In this document: positions 32,322 to 42,678 of the stretch, in pieces
Layout: the number at the start of each line of letters is the position of its first letter
How positions within the stretch are numbered: position 1 is the stretch's first letter
DNA from: Bacteroidales bacterium
Lineage (GTDB): Bacteria; Bacteroidota; Bacteroidia; Bacteroidales; Bacteroidaceae
Direction: 5' to 3'
Assembly (NCBI GenBank): GCA_024690405.1
Contig: JAILCU010000078.1
Location: 1-46,564, forward strand
Length of the DNA: 46,564 nt
Position numbers and translations under genes: made by a program
The notes under the pieces: model-generated
What the model saw: the letters and a program-made list of their open reading frames with translations, nothing else
Told to the model about the DNA's origin: nothing
Databases searched by the model: none

Positions 32322-34139
32322 TTACTTTCCGTTGTTCTTGTATGAGCTGTTCTCTTCAGCACCTGCATAGAATGTCTTCTGAGTCAAGTTGGGGTTCACC
32401 TTACATTCATTCTTGTTGTAAGGCCAATAGAGCGATTCCATACTTGAGAAGAGAGCGCTCGAACCGCCGTTGGTTCCTGCCGTGAACTTGGGGGTTACCC
32501 AAGTGCGGACGATAGCAGTGCTATTGGCACGGCGTGCATAGCGCAAGAGGTCAAACCAGCGCTTGCCCTCGAACATCAGTTCGCGGTTGCGGGCTGCAAG
32601 GATATACTCTTCCATCTTGCCGCGCGACATATAATTAGCCATACGAGGCATGTCACTCGTAGTGTTTGTGCCAATATATGAGCGGTTCTCAAGCGGATAA
32701 ATGAGGAAGAATGCTTTCTGGAAGTAATCACGGTCGCTTTCGAGCGTGTCGGTACCAGATGTCAGCATGCAATAAGCTTCAGCCTGCATAAGCATGACAT
32801 CGGCGAGGCGGTAGAAAATGAAGTTGCGGTCAAGGTTCTGCAGGTCCTGAGAGCTTCTGCTTGCCTTATACATGAGAGAACCGTTGTCTTCACGCGTGAT
32901 ATTGATATTCTTGAACACATACTTATTGACATATCCTGAGTTCAGATCTTCGGACTCATGTACATTGCCCCAGAAGCGGGCATCCTTGTCGTTGAGCCAG
33001 TACTTGCGGTTGCTGGCAGTAACATCAGTCACAAGAGCATCAGGCGGAGCCAGGAAGCCCCGGCCGTTATTACCTCCGGAAAGATAATTACCATAGAGAG
33101 AGCTTGCTGCTGTGTTCTGGATGAAACTGCTACCGCTGTACCAGTTGAAACTAAGCTCAAATATGCTCTCGAAGGAGTTGCCTGTTCCGAAAATAGTATT
33201 GAACACCGATCCATAGGAGGTGGCATTGGTTGCGCGTTCGGAGAACAAGGGATACCCTACTCCGGGGTCGCTGGTATATTTCACCAGTGAGAGAGAACCG
33301 GAAGAACTCCCCATGCTGAAATAACTGCCAGAGCCGGAGCTGCGGGCATAATCTTCCTGATACTCTCTGAATTTGTCGTCCAGGACTTCCTGACAGGCAT
33401 CCACTGCCTTCTGATATTCGCCGCTCCAGAGATACATATCAGCAAGGATGGCATTGATACCATTCTGGGTGATGCGGTTGCAGTTACTGTTGTAATCATT
33501 GCTGGAGTCCTTAGGATAGCGCTTCATGCCTTTGCTTTTGACAGACTCCAGATCAACAATTATCTTAGTGAGGATGGAATCGAATGGCGCAGGAGCGTTG
33601 TATGTCACGGCGTCCTCGTCATAAATGGCATCGAACTGAGCCGGAACATCCTTGAATGCGCGAATCAGATAGAAGTAGCAGAGGGAACGGATTGCTGTCA
33701 TCTCGGCGATTGTGGCATCCACGTCATCCTGTGTGTAAGAAGGGTCTTTCTCACGCACTTTCGGTGCTTTCTCAATGATGATATTGCACTTGTTGATGAC
33801 ACGATAGAAGCTTGCCCACGAAGTAAATGCGTTTGTGGAGAGCAGGTTCTCGCGTTCAATATTGTAGAGATCGGTATTACTGTCAATATTGTAACCGTTG
33901 TAAAGGTTGTCACTGCGGCCTTCACCCCAGATAATGCAACGACTTATAAAGTCACTGCCCTGCATTGCAGTATATACACCAGATACCATCTGGTCAACAT
34001 CGTTCTTTTCATCCCAGAAATTATCCTCTGACACAAGATCCTTGGGCTTGATGTCAACGAAGTCGCCACAAGAGGTCAGCAGCAGACCTGCGAAGGTCAG
34101 CGCGACTATATTATATAATATGTGATTTATCGTTTTCAT
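32322..34139 (-). CDS. SusD-like outer-membrane lipoprotein 2
   Basis: A SusD/RagB-family protein of about 605 residues. ATG 34139 (MKTINHILYNIVALTFAGLL) has an A-rich leader and gives a compact signal with lipobox LLTSC (Cys24, then GD). ATG 34157, one base after the SusC 2 stop, is the alternative and would add six residues. FVDIKPKDLVSEDNFW and DVDQMVSGVYTAM are classic SusD N-terminal features; AIRSLCYFYLIRAFKDVP is the TPR helix; AARNRELMFEGKRWFDLLRYAR is the C-terminal signature. Size and layout are normal for the family, in contrast to SusD 1. It partners SusC 2. Confidence 0.94.
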   Translation of the reverse strand: MKTINHILYNIVALTFAGLLLTSCGDFVDIKPKDLVSEDNFWDEKNDVDQMVSGVYTAMQGSDFISRCIIWGEGRSDNLYNGYNIDSNTDLYNIERENLLSTNAFTSWASFYRVINKCNIIIEKAPKVREKDPSYTQDDVDATIAEMTAIRSLCYFYLIRAFKDVPAQFDAIYDEDAVTYNAPAPFDSILTKIIVDLESVKSKGMKRYPKDSSNDYNSNCNRITQNGINAILADMYLWSGEYQKAVDACQEVLDDKFREYQEDYARSSGSGSYFSMGSSSGSLSLVKYTSDPGVGYPLFSERATNATSYGSVFNTIFGTGNSFESIFELSFNWYSGSSFIQNTAASSLYGNYLSGGNNGRGFLAPPDALVTDVTASNRKYWLNDKDARFWGNVHESEDLNSGYVNKYVFKNINITREDNGSLMYKASRSSQDLQNLDRNFIFYRLADVMLMQAEAYCMLTSGTDTLESDRDYFQKAFFLIYPLENRSYIGTNTTSDMPRMANYMSRGKMEEYILAARNRELMFEGKRWFDLLRYARRANSTAIVRTWVTPKFTAGTNGGSSALFSSMESLYWPYNKNECKVNPNLTQKTFYAGAEENSSYKNNGK

Positions 34140-34158
34140 ATTTTCAATAGCTTTCATG

Positions 34159-37100
34159 TTAGAATGCAACTGTCACGCCCACAGTGTAGGACTTGGAGCG
34201 GGGAGTCTTGCTAGAGTCGGTTGAGATACCCTCGCCGCCGTAGCCGATTTCCGGGTCAACACCCGAGTACTTGGTCAGGCAGAAGAGATTATTAGCACTT
34301 GCGTAGATGCTCAGCTGATTGAAGCCCCATCTCTTGATAAGTTTGGGGTCAAGGCTGTAACTGAGCTGCAGATAGTTCATACGTAGGAAGGTACCGTCCT
34401 CAACAAAGCGGTCGCTGACCAGAGTGTTGTAGTTGGTTCCGTTTCCGTACATTGCTCTCGGAATGGAGGTTATGTCACCTTCCTTGCGCCAGCGGTAGTT
34501 CACAGCCTGGCTCTGGTTGTTGTTGCTGACCATTGACTCCATATCGAGGCGGGCCATATTGAAGATGTCGTAATCAATACGGTAGTTGAACTGTGCGTTG
34601 ATGGCCAGGCGGTCGAAGTGGAACTTCAGACCGAAACCGCCGGTCAGCTTAGGCAGTGAGTTGCCGAGGTAAACGATATCGAGCTCATTGATGTTACCAT
34701 CATGGTTGATATCCTCATAGATGGCGTCACCGCCCTTGAACTTATAGAGGCTGCTCCCCTCCTCATAGCAGAACTGCATCTGCAGAGGATCACCTCTGGA
34801 GTCGGTGATGAGCTGGCCGTTTGCATTGAGAGCTACAGGATATGTATTTCCTGCATCAATGTTAGCCTGCAAGGCGTCAAGACCCTGTGACTTAACTACG
34901 CGCAGGGCGCTCTGCGTTGTTCCGTCATAGTTGTATTGATATACGCCCTTGTAACGGAATCCGTAGATTGCGCCGAACGGGTTGTTCACCTGCACACGCT
35001 GCAGAAGTGTTCTGTTGGCACGCTCAAAATCCTTGTTCTTGGTTTCCAGGATGAGGGGGTCAAGTTCTGTGATTACGTTATGGTTGTTAGCGAAGTTGAC
35101 GTTCACATCCATATAGAAGTTGCCTTTCTTTGCCAGGCGTTCACCCACGATGCTGAACTCCCAACCATTATTCCGCATGTTACCAGTGTTGCGGTAAGCC
35201 AGCGAGCTATAGCCGTTGGAGCTTGGAATCTGGAAGTTGCTAAGCAGCATGCCCTTTGTAGTCTGTGAATAGAGGTCAACCACGAACTTAAGTCTGTCCT
35301 CGAAGAAGCCGAGGTCGAAACCGCCGTTCCATGTATATTTATTCTCCCAGCGCAGCTGCGTGAGCTTCAAGCCGTTGGGATTCATGGAGAGAGTTCCGAG
35401 ATACTGGTTTCCTGCGCTGTAGGTGTTAAGATAGAGGTTGGAACCGATGTTACCGTTACCTACGCGTCCCCAGCCAAGGCGTACGCCGAACATGCTCATT
35501 TCCATCTTGTCGCGGGCCCATCCCATGAATTTCTCATCGATGACGTTCCAACGTCCTGAGAGAGCGGGGAAGTAACCCCAACGGTTGCTCGGGCCGAACT
35601 TGTCAGTGGCGTCAGCACGTACTGAGAAAGAAATGGCATACTTGCTCTTGTAAGAATAGTGAGCAGAGTAGGTGTAGAAGAGAGAGCGCCACTGTCCGAA
35701 GCCGCTGCCCATCTCGGTAACAAGACCGCCGGCAGTTGCGTTGGTAAGGCCTGAAGGCAGACGGCGCACGCCATTGTTCTGGCTGCTGCTGCTACCGCTT
35801 ACCAACTGCACACGTGCCAACATCGTGAGGTAGTGGTCTTCATTCTTGAACTTCGGTTTGAAGTTCAGAGTGTGTGTAGTGGTGAAAGCCAGGCTCTTGC
35901 TTGACGAGTTGCTCGTGGAGTGGCTGTCGATATATGAGGCGGTAGAGAGTGCGCGCGGATAGTCGAGATCGCTATATGCGTTATAAACATTCATCACGAC
36001 GCGTCCGTTGTAATTGAGCATTGTCTTGCTGTCATCGACACCGAGCAGTTTATATTCGAGCTCAAGTTCAGGAGTGATGTCGTAGGTCGTATAGTGATTC
36101 TTAGCCAGGTCGGCACTTGCAATCGGGTTGGCTAAGCCCTTCTGGTCACTGAGTTTCGAGTTAGCGCTCTGCAACATATAGTAGTACTCTCCGGTAGGCT
36201 GGTCGTCACGTGTCATCTCCCAAGGAGAGAGGTTAGGCATCTTGACGTAAGCAATACCGAGAAGTCCGTCGGAGTTCTTGTAGTTCTTTGTATATGTGAG
36301 GGCGAAGTTGGAGATGATCTTGATGCGGTCGTTCACGAAATAGTCCAATGCCATACGTGTGGAGAAGCGGTCGAGCTTCTGACGTATGATGGAACCGGTC
36401 TCATGGTCATAACCGCCGGAAATACGGAACAGGGTCTTTTCGTCACCGCCGCTTATACTTACGTAATGGTTCTGACGAAGACCAGTCTGACGCACCAGAT
36501 TTCCCCAATCGGTATTCTTATTATACATATTATACTCGGAGAAGTTCTCGTCGTAGTTCAGCTCGCTGATATTTGCAGCGTTGGGATCCTGCTGAGGATT
36601 GAAGTAACTCTCCTTGAGCAACATGGTATATTGGTCACCGTTAAGCAGTTCGATTCCAGAAGGCTGATGTGTAAACGTCAGTTTGCCGGAGTAGGTGACT
36701 CGGGCTGGTCCGCGAGAACCGCGCTTGGTGGTGATTTCGATAACACCATTGGCGCCCTGCGAACCCCAGATGGCTGTTGCGGCAGCATCTTTCAGCACTT
36801 TGATATCGGCGATATCCTCGGTGTTCACATTCAGCAACTGAGCAAAACGCTCCTCGTTGGCAGTGGAGACATCGAAATCTGTCTGGTCAACATTCCATAC
36901 GTTGCCGTTCACAACGATAAGCGGTTCGTTACCGAGCTGTGATATTGTTGACGCACCGCGCAGACGCATAGAAGTTCCAGAACCGAGGTCACCGCTGTTG
37001 GCCACAATATCCAGACCGGCAATACGACCCTGGAGGGCTTCATCGACGCTGGTGATACCGAGGCCTTCGAATTCCTTGGCTGAAATGCCCTGTGCTGAGA

Positions 37101-37485
37101 AGGAGACTTCTCTCTCGGGGATGGCCAGACCACTGGTCTTCATCGTCTTCTTGGCAACGATTTTCACCTCTTTCATGGTTCTGGTGTTATCCTCCATTTT
37201 GACTTTATACACAGTCTTGTTGATCTGCAGAGTCTGGGTTTTGAAGCCCATGAAACTGATGCGGAGTTTGTTCTTCGGGCTCTTGATGGCGAGCACGAAA
37301 TTACCATTCATGTCAGTCACGGTGGAGTTGACAATACGATTTGACGGATCAATCTCCACAACGCTCGCACCTGGGAGTACATCTATATCGTCACTGACGG
37401 TTCCGCTAATGCGGCTAATCTGACCCATAGCAAGCGTGGAAACGAGCATTAGGGCAAATGTTAATGCATATTTTAGGTGTCTCAT
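34159..37485 (-). CDS. SusC-like TonB-dependent transporter 2
   Basis: A 1108-residue SusC/RagA channel with signal peptide to about 21 (LAMGQ), a carboxypeptidase-regulatory-like domain (ISGTVSDDIDVLPGASV...DMNGNF...ISFMGFKT), a plug with VDEALQGRIAGLDI, STISQLGNEPLIVVNG and DIKVLKDAAATAIWGSQGANGVIEI, and a barrel ending SKSYTVGVTVAF. It differs clearly from SusC 1, so the two pairs are not a recent duplication. Its start overlaps the stop of the 950-aa fasciclin gene by four bases, and SusD 2 follows almost at once. Confidence 0.95.
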   Translation of the reverse strand: MRHLKYALTFALMLVSTLAMGQISRISGTVSDDIDVLPGASVVEIDPSNRIVNSTVTDMNGNFVLAIKSPKNKLRISFMGFKTQTLQINKTVYKVKMEDNTRTMKEVKIVAKKTMKTSGLAIPEREVSFSAQGISAKEFEGLGITSVDEALQGRIAGLDIVANSGDLGSGTSMRLRGASTISQLGNEPLIVVNGNVWNVDQTDFDVSTANEERFAQLLNVNTEDIADIKVLKDAAATAIWGSQGANGVIEITTKRGSRGPARVTYSGKLTFTHQPSGIELLNGDQYTMLLKESYFNPQQDPNAANISELNYDENFSEYNMYNKNTDWGNLVRQTGLRQNHYVSISGGDEKTLFRISGGYDHETGSIIRQKLDRFSTRMALDYFVNDRIKIISNFALTYTKNYKNSDGLLGIAYVKMPNLSPWEMTRDDQPTGEYYYMLQSANSKLSDQKGLANPIASADLAKNHYTTYDITPELELEYKLLGVDDSKTMLNYNGRVVMNVYNAYSDLDYPRALSTASYIDSHSTSNSSSKSLAFTTTHTLNFKPKFKNEDHYLTMLARVQLVSGSSSSQNNGVRRLPSGLTNATAGGLVTEMGSGFGQWRSLFYTYSAHYSYKSKYAISFSVRADATDKFGPSNRWGYFPALSGRWNVIDEKFMGWARDKMEMSMFGVRLGWGRVGNGNIGSNLYLNTYSAGNQYLGTLSMNPNGLKLTQLRWENKYTWNGGFDLGFFEDRLKFVVDLYSQTTKGMLLSNFQIPSSNGYSSLAYRNTGNMRNNGWEFSIVGERLAKKGNFYMDVNVNFANNHNVITELDPLILETKNKDFERANRTLLQRVQVNNPFGAIYGFRYKGVYQYNYDGTTQSALRVVKSQGLDALQANIDAGNTYPVALNANGQLITDSRGDPLQMQFCYEEGSSLYKFKGGDAIYEDINHDGNINELDIVYLGNSLPKLTGGFGLKFHFDRLAINAQFNYRIDYDIFNMARLDMESMVSNNNQSQAVNYRWRKEGDITSIPRAMYGNGTNYNTLVSDRFVEDGTFLRMNYLQLSYSLDPKLIKRWGFNQLSIYASANNLFCLTKYSGVDPEIGYGGEGISTDSSKTPRSKSYTVGVTVAF

Positions 37486-40334
37486 CTTCTATGGATTTTA
37501 TGACGTTTGACTTCGCTGCCTTCGCCACCTTCGCCACCTTCGTCACCTTCTTCGGCCACGACGGGCGGAACGGGCAGAGGCTCACTGAGTATTTGCTTAG
37601 CCTTATCGTAGAACAGAGGCTCATCAATCTTGTGCATCACAATATATGAAACGCTGTAGATGAACCTTGCATTCTCCAAATTGGTTTTGCCTGACGACTC
37701 ACCCTGCTGCGCAGCAAACAGATATTGAGTTGTCATAACATTGCTGTCAGCCCCTTTGACAACTTTCTGGGTGTTGGAATGAGCAACTCCTTCAGCATCG
37801 AGAGAGCCTCCGAGGTCGGTCACGGTGATGTCATTTCCGTCGTAAGTGACGTTCAGTCTGCGGAATCGGTTGGTTGCTGTATCCAAGAGGGCAGTCTCAT
37901 AAGGCTGGTTGGAAATCTGCTCGCCGTTGAAATAAACAGAATTATCCTGGATGTGATAGCGAACAAAGCTTTCGATCTTAGAGCGGATGATGGCCTCGAT
38001 GGAATCAATCTGGCTTACGGAATAAGTCTCGTCGCCTGTGGATCTGTATTCTTCCCATGCGTCGTACTCATCCCACGTCGGCAGTTGGCCGGCATCAATC
38101 AGAGCCTGCAGTTTTGCGTTGGATGGCACAAACATAGTATAATGGTAAGCGCTCAGGAAACTGATTGCGCGGTCCAGAGTGGCCTGAGCATTGTCAGAGG
38201 AACCTACGGTCTGCTTCAGGAAGTCACAGCCACGCAAGAGGGACTCGAATACGGAGAAGTCCGGGTGATTTATCGAGTCTGACAATGCTGCATAGGGGCT
38301 TGTCAGAGTCGCACTCGGTATCTTGTTCACGACGTAGGTGATTCCGTTACCGTCGTTCTCAAGCTGGTTGTAGATACGCTCTACGGGAATGAGCTGGTTA
38401 TTTTCATACTCAGCACTTCCGCCTATGGCACTGATGCTGTCACCTGTGAACTGGACAATAATCGGAGCTCCGGCCTTATTTGTGTAGATGGTCTGATCAG
38501 AATGGAACTGCGGTACTGCATCTGACTGCACAATGATGGTGTTGTCAAGCAGATCTCCGAGGCGGTTCTGAATCATATCAGTTGTCGGCTGGGCATCGTT
38601 GATAGCCAGTGTCCTGGTCGTGTCAGTTGGGTTATCATTAATTTTATACGCGCGCGCGCTCACGACGTCCGTTGCATCCTGGTCGATATAGAACTCATAA
38701 TAAACCGGGCCGCCCTTCTCGTCGGTGCGTTTCAAAGAGACTGGGTCTACATAGTTTTTCATAGCCTCATCGGTAGGCAGGATATAAGAGTATTTCGAAC
38801 CGGTTGAATTCAGATAAGCCTGATAGTCGGTGAGTTTCCAGTTGGAGTTGGAAGCATAAACAGAAGTGTAAATCGCGCTCATGTCGGTGGTTCCGCGGAT
38901 GATTGCGGGGAAGAACACACTCTTGTATTCTGGAGCAGTGAATACTTTGTTCACCTTGTAGATGACACCGTTGTTGCATACGAAACAGCTGTCAACATCC
39001 TCGAGCTGGATTCCCATCTCGTCGCCGGCGCTGTTCTTCATCTGAGCGAACTTGCTGGGCACTGTGCTGCTGAAGCTTGAGAGCATGTGGTTGTTCAGCA
39101 GCGGCTCAATTACGTTGTCAGGAACGGCATCCCATCCGCCGTCCTTGTAGCGCTCGTAGAGAGGACCGTCAACGAAGAACTTCATCATTGCAGAGTCTGA
39201 AGGCACGAGCATGGCAGCACAGTCATCATTCCAGTCGATGTGATCGTCACCGGTATAGATGCGGTAGCGGTTCCATCCCGGGTCGTAGAGCAGCTGACCG
39301 TTGTTTTGCACGGTAGTTGTTCCGTTATTGAAAGACTTGTGACTGTTCGTGCCCTTGTTGTTACTGTTGTCTTCGTTGAAATAACGCTTCACAAACACAG
39401 AGTCTGTCTTGCCGGTCAGCTGACGGTAGGTGGCAGTTGCTGCTGCGTTGTATTCAGGATAGCTGAAGCGGTCCAGCAGGCGGCTGAAAATGGTGAAATC
39501 GCTTTTCTTGGCAATCTCGTTAGCCATATTGTCCAAAGGCTCCGGCACTTCCTCAAGAATATGGATGTAACCATTCTGGCAAGTCACGTCAGCTTCGGTC
39601 ACCACCTGTCCGTTGATATACGAACGGCTGACATCGCTTGCCCTGTTGTTGGTAAGCACCATGTAGTCCGAATTCGTGATGGACTTGTTAGTCATATAGT
39701 CGGGCAGAAAATGTATCATATTCTGCGAGTTCTCGTCCTGAAGAATGAGAACGCTGTCGCGGCTGCGCAGATAAGACCAGAAGTCCAGTGTCCTGTTGTT
39801 CTTGTCCACACGTGCCGGATTGACGACAGGGAACTGCTCAGGTGTCAGCACCGGGATGCGGTCCATCGGGTCCTGAAGAGATTCTCTTCGCATACACGCT
39901 CCCCGCTCCGGCTCTTCGCCAGACTTGTTGCTGAGCAACTCAATCAAGTAAGCGCTGTTGACCATACTTGATTTCAAGAGCATCTTCTTGTCGGCGAGCG
40001 AGAGGTCGCTCAAACCAGAAATACCCTTTCTCTGGAAGAACCGCTGCCAGGCATCATCATCAGCCACAAACAGGGTTCGACTACCCGTCCGTCGCAGGAC
40101 TTCGGCATAACCAGCCTCTGCCATTTCGGGGTCGTTGATGAGAGCCAGAGTCGTATTGAAATTCCCTCGGCTCTCCAGTTCTTCATAAATACTGCTTCCA
40201 AGCCACGACGGTGTGCCTACCAGGAGGTCATCAGAACACGATGATACTCCGGCCAGGCCGCCGAGGACAAGAAGAGCAGTAAACATGGTGCCTGTCAATT
40301 CCGACAGTCTCCGTTTGAAAATACTGTTTCCCAT
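37482..40334 (-). CDS. Multi-FAS1 lipoprotein (950 aa), first gene of operon
   Basis: A large lipoprotein: signal to about 32, lipobox GVSSC (Cys33, then SDD). Four FAS1-like segments can be seen from the repeated strand-loop motif: RTLFVADDDAWQRFF (86-100), AAMLVPSDSAMMKFF (near 375), YSYILPTDEAMKNYV (near 517) and YTMFVPSNAKLQALI (near 731). The tail is a run of acidic and glycine residues (EEGDEGGEGGEGSE) followed by a basic end (VKRHKIHRR), an unusual charge switch. It overlaps SusC 2 by four bases and is divergent from thrS. I infer a multi-domain surface adhesin or capture protein for the SusCD pair; direct evidence of ligand is absent. Confidence 0.82.
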   Translation of the reverse strand: MGNSIFKRRLSELTGTMFTALLVLGGLAGVSSCSDDLLVGTPSWLGSSIYEELESRGNFNTTLALINDPEMAEAGYAEVLRRTGSRTLFVADDDAWQRFFQRKGISGLSDLSLADKKMLLKSSMVNSAYLIELLSNKSGEEPERGACMRRESLQDPMDRIPVLTPEQFPVVNPARVDKNNRTLDFWSYLRSRDSVLILQDENSQNMIHFLPDYMTNKSITNSDYMVLTNNRASDVSRSYINGQVVTEADVTCQNGYIHILEEVPEPLDNMANEIAKKSDFTIFSRLLDRFSYPEYNAAATATYRQLTGKTDSVFVKRYFNEDNSNNKGTNSHKSFNNGTTTVQNNGQLLYDPGWNRYRIYTGDDHIDWNDDCAAMLVPSDSAMMKFFVDGPLYERYKDGGWDAVPDNVIEPLLNNHMLSSFSSTVPSKFAQMKNSAGDEMGIQLEDVDSCFVCNNGVIYKVNKVFTAPEYKSVFFPAIIRGTTDMSAIYTSVYASNSNWKLTDYQAYLNSTGSKYSYILPTDEAMKNYVDPVSLKRTDEKGGPVYYEFYIDQDATDVVSARAYKINDNPTDTTRTLAINDAQPTTDMIQNRLGDLLDNTIIVQSDAVPQFHSDQTIYTNKAGAPIIVQFTGDSISAIGGSAEYENNQLIPVERIYNQLENDGNGITYVVNKIPSATLTSPYAALSDSINHPDFSVFESLLRGCDFLKQTVGSSDNAQATLDRAISFLSAYHYTMFVPSNAKLQALIDAGQLPTWDEYDAWEEYRSTGDETYSVSQIDSIEAIIRSKIESFVRYHIQDNSVYFNGEQISNQPYETALLDTATNRFRRLNVTYDGNDITVTDLGGSLDAEGVAHSNTQKVVKGADSNVMTTQYLFAAQQGESSGKTNLENARFIYSVSYIVMHKIDEPLFYDKAKQILSEPLPVPPVVAEEGDEGGEGGEGSEVKRHKIHRR

Positions 40335-40712
40335 TGATTAAAGTTGAATATATATATTAATATTTGTTTTTCAGCACATTAGGAGTTCACACAAACCGTC
40401 AAATTTGGACTTTTTTACGCATTTTTGGCTTATTTTGGCTCACATTTCTGCACATTTGAGGCCAAAATTAACACATTTTTTTGTTTAATACTTCTTTTTA
40501 TAAGATAAATCTTTCGAAATATGTTCAATAACATAAAAGAGAGTACTTCTCAGTTAATATGAGTATAAAGCAGGTGACGGGCACAAAAAGAGCAACTGCA
40601 GACTGAAGCCACCTGAAATTAAAGCTTATTTGCATTTTTTATCCGTTTTTATTTTATTATATCGGCATAAAGCAGTACTTTTGCGCAGAAATTTCAAACC
40701 TAACCAAAAAGA
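40335..40712. other. Divergent intergenic region, AT-rich
   Basis: This 378-base gap separates the fasciclin/SusCD operon (-) from thrS (+). It has TTTTTGGCTTATTTTGGCTC near 40424-40443, a weak minus-strand -7 candidate (TAATTTTG, reverse of 40463-40470) without a -33 partner, and the thrS -7 element. No sigma/anti-sigma genes, hybrid two-component gene or other usual SusCD regulator is encoded here. Confidence 0.5.
40676..40683 (+). promoter_or_regulatory. -7 element of thrS promoter
   Basis: TACTTTTG fits TAnnTTTG and is followed by CGCAGAAA; it lies 29 bases before the thrS ATG. The -33 region is too AT-rich to place. Confidence 0.5.
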
Positions 40713-42656
40713 ATGATAAAGATTACGTTGCCCGACGGCACTGTGCTCGAACACGAGTCCGGCGTTACGGGCCTTCAAATTGCCGAGAGCATTTCCCCGC
40801 GCTTAGCTGCCGACGTTTTGGCCTGCGGAGTAAATGGTGAAACTGTAGAACTGAATCGCCCGATAACCGAAGACGCGTCTCTCATACTCTACAAGTGGGA
40901 CGACGAAGAGGGCAAGCACGCCTTCTGGCACACTTCTGCCCACCTGATGGCTGAAGCCCTTCAGGAGCTGTACCCAGGGATGCAGTTCGGCATAGGCCCG
41001 GCCATAGAGCGCGGATTCTACTATGATGTGATGCCGCCCGAGGGTGTCGTAATACGCGAGTCGGACTTCCCCGCCATCGAGAAGAAGATGATGGAGCTGG
41101 TCCAGCGCAAAGAAGCCCTCGTGCGCAAAAGCATCAGCAAGGGCGATGCGCTGAAGTTCTTCGGCGACCATGGTCAGACCTACAAAAACGAGCTTATAGC
41201 TGATCTTGAGGACGGCCATATCACCACTTACACACAAGGTGCCTTCACCGACCTCTGCCGCGGTCCGCACCTCATGAGCACGGCTCCGATCAAGGCAGCG
41301 AAGGTAACAGCCGTAAGTTCAGCCTATTGGCGCGGCGACGAGAAGCGGCCGCAGATGACACGTATTTACGCGATCACCTTCCCCAAGAAGAAGCTGCTCG
41401 ATGAATATATCACTCTGATGGAGGAAGCCAAGAAGCGCGACCACCGCCGCATCGGCAAGGAGATGGAACTCTTCATGTTCTCCGAGCGCGTCGGCAAGGG
41501 ACTTCCTATGTGGCTCCCGAAAGGTACTGCCCTGCGTCTGCGGCTCGAGGATTTCCTGAAGAAAATCCAGAAGCGCTTCGGATACCAGCAGGTAATGACT
41601 CCCCACATCGGAGGCAAGAACCTGTATATCACTTCGGGCCACTGGGCTCACTATGGCAAAGACTCCTTCCGCCCGATAACCACTCCGGAGGAGGGCGAGG
41701 AATATCTGCTCAAGCCCATGAACTGCCCTCACCACTGTGAGATTTACGCCTCCAAGCCCCGCTCCTACAAGGACCTGCCGCTTCGTCTGGCCGAATTTGG
41801 AACAGTATATCGCTACGAGCAGAGCGGCGAACTTCACGGACTGACCCGCGTGCGCTCATTCACCCAGGATGACGCCCACCTCTATTGCCGTCCTGAACAG
41901 GTCAAGGAGGAATTCATCCGCGTGATGGACATCATCGGAATCATATTCCGCGCTCTCGACTTCAACAACTTCGAAGCACAGATTTCTCTCCGCGACCCCA
42001 ACGACAAAGAGAAATACATCGGTTCGGACGAGGTCTGGGAACAGGCCGAACGCGCCATCATCGAAGCCTGCGAGGAGAAGGGACTGCCGACCCGCACAGA
42101 ACTCGGCGAAGCCGCCTTCTACGGCCCGAAGCTCGACTTCATGGTAAAAGACGCCCTGGGCCGCCGCTGGCAGCTCGGTACAATTCAGGTGGACTACAAT
42201 CTGCCCGAGCGCTTCCAGTTGGAATACACCGGCGAGGACAACCTCAAGCATCGCCCCGTGATGATTCATCGCGCCCCCTTCGGTTCGATGGAGAGGTTCG
42301 TCGCCGTCCTTATCGAACACACTGCAGGCCACTTCCCCTTGTGGCTCGCTCCAGACCAGGTAGCAATCCTGCCTATATCAGAGAAATATAATGACTACGC
42401 CAACCGCGTTCGCGAATACTTCGAGCAGCAGGATGTGCGTTGCATCATCGACGACCGCGACGAGAAAATCGGCCGGAAAATCCGCGACAACGAGATGAAG
42501 CGAGTGCCTTATATGGTAATTGTCGGTGAGAAAGAACAGGCAGATGGACTTGTGAGCGTAAGAAAGCAGGGTGGAACAGAGCTCGGAAGCATGAAATTTG
42601 AGGATTTTGCAAAGAAAATTCTCGATGAGGTACGCGAAATGACAGAAAAGTACTAA
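40713..42656 (+). CDS. thrS: Threonyl-tRNA synthetase
   Basis: A 647-residue class II synthetase charging tRNA-Thr. The TGS domain covers about 1-62 ([17 protein letters not shown]). The editing domain has [11 protein letters not shown] (H73, H77) and the later CRGPHL. The catalytic core shows zinc ligands C338 (MNCPHHC), H389 (DDAHLYC) and H519 ([13 protein letters not shown]), with motif 2 [18 protein letters not shown]. The C-terminal anticodon domain begins near [12 protein letters not shown]. Length is standard. infC follows after 22 bases, the conserved thrS-infC pairing. Confidence 0.97.
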   Translation: MIKITLPDGTVLEHESGVTGLQIAESISPRLAADVLACGVNGETVELNRPITEDASLILYKWDDEEGKHAFWHTSAHLMAEALQELYPGMQFGIGPAIERGFYYDVMPPEGVVIRESDFPAIEKKMMELVQRKEALVRKSISKGDALKFFGDHGQTYKNELIADLEDGHITTYTQGAFTDLCRGPHLMSTAPIKAAKVTAVSSAYWRGDEKRPQMTRIYAITFPKKKLLDEYITLMEEAKKRDHRRIGKEMELFMFSERVGKGLPMWLPKGTALRLRLEDFLKKIQKRFGYQQVMTPHIGGKNLYITSGHWAHYGKDSFRPITTPEEGEEYLLKPMNCPHHCEIYASKPRSYKDLPLRLAEFGTVYRYEQSGELHGLTRVRSFTQDDAHLYCRPEQVKEEFIRVMDIIGIIFRALDFNNFEAQISLRDPNDKEKYIGSDEVWEQAERAIIEACEEKGLPTRTELGEAAFYGPKLDFMVKDALGRRWQLGTIQVDYNLPERFQLEYTGEDNLKHRPVMIHRAPFGSMERFVAVLIEHTAGHFPLWLAPDQVAILPISEKYNDYANRVREYFEQQDVRCIIDDRDEKIGRKIRDNEMKRVPYMVIVGEKEQADGLVSVRKQGGTELGSMKFEDFAKKILDEVREMTEKY

Positions 42657-42678
42657 ATTTGCGCCCGATTTGGTAAAT

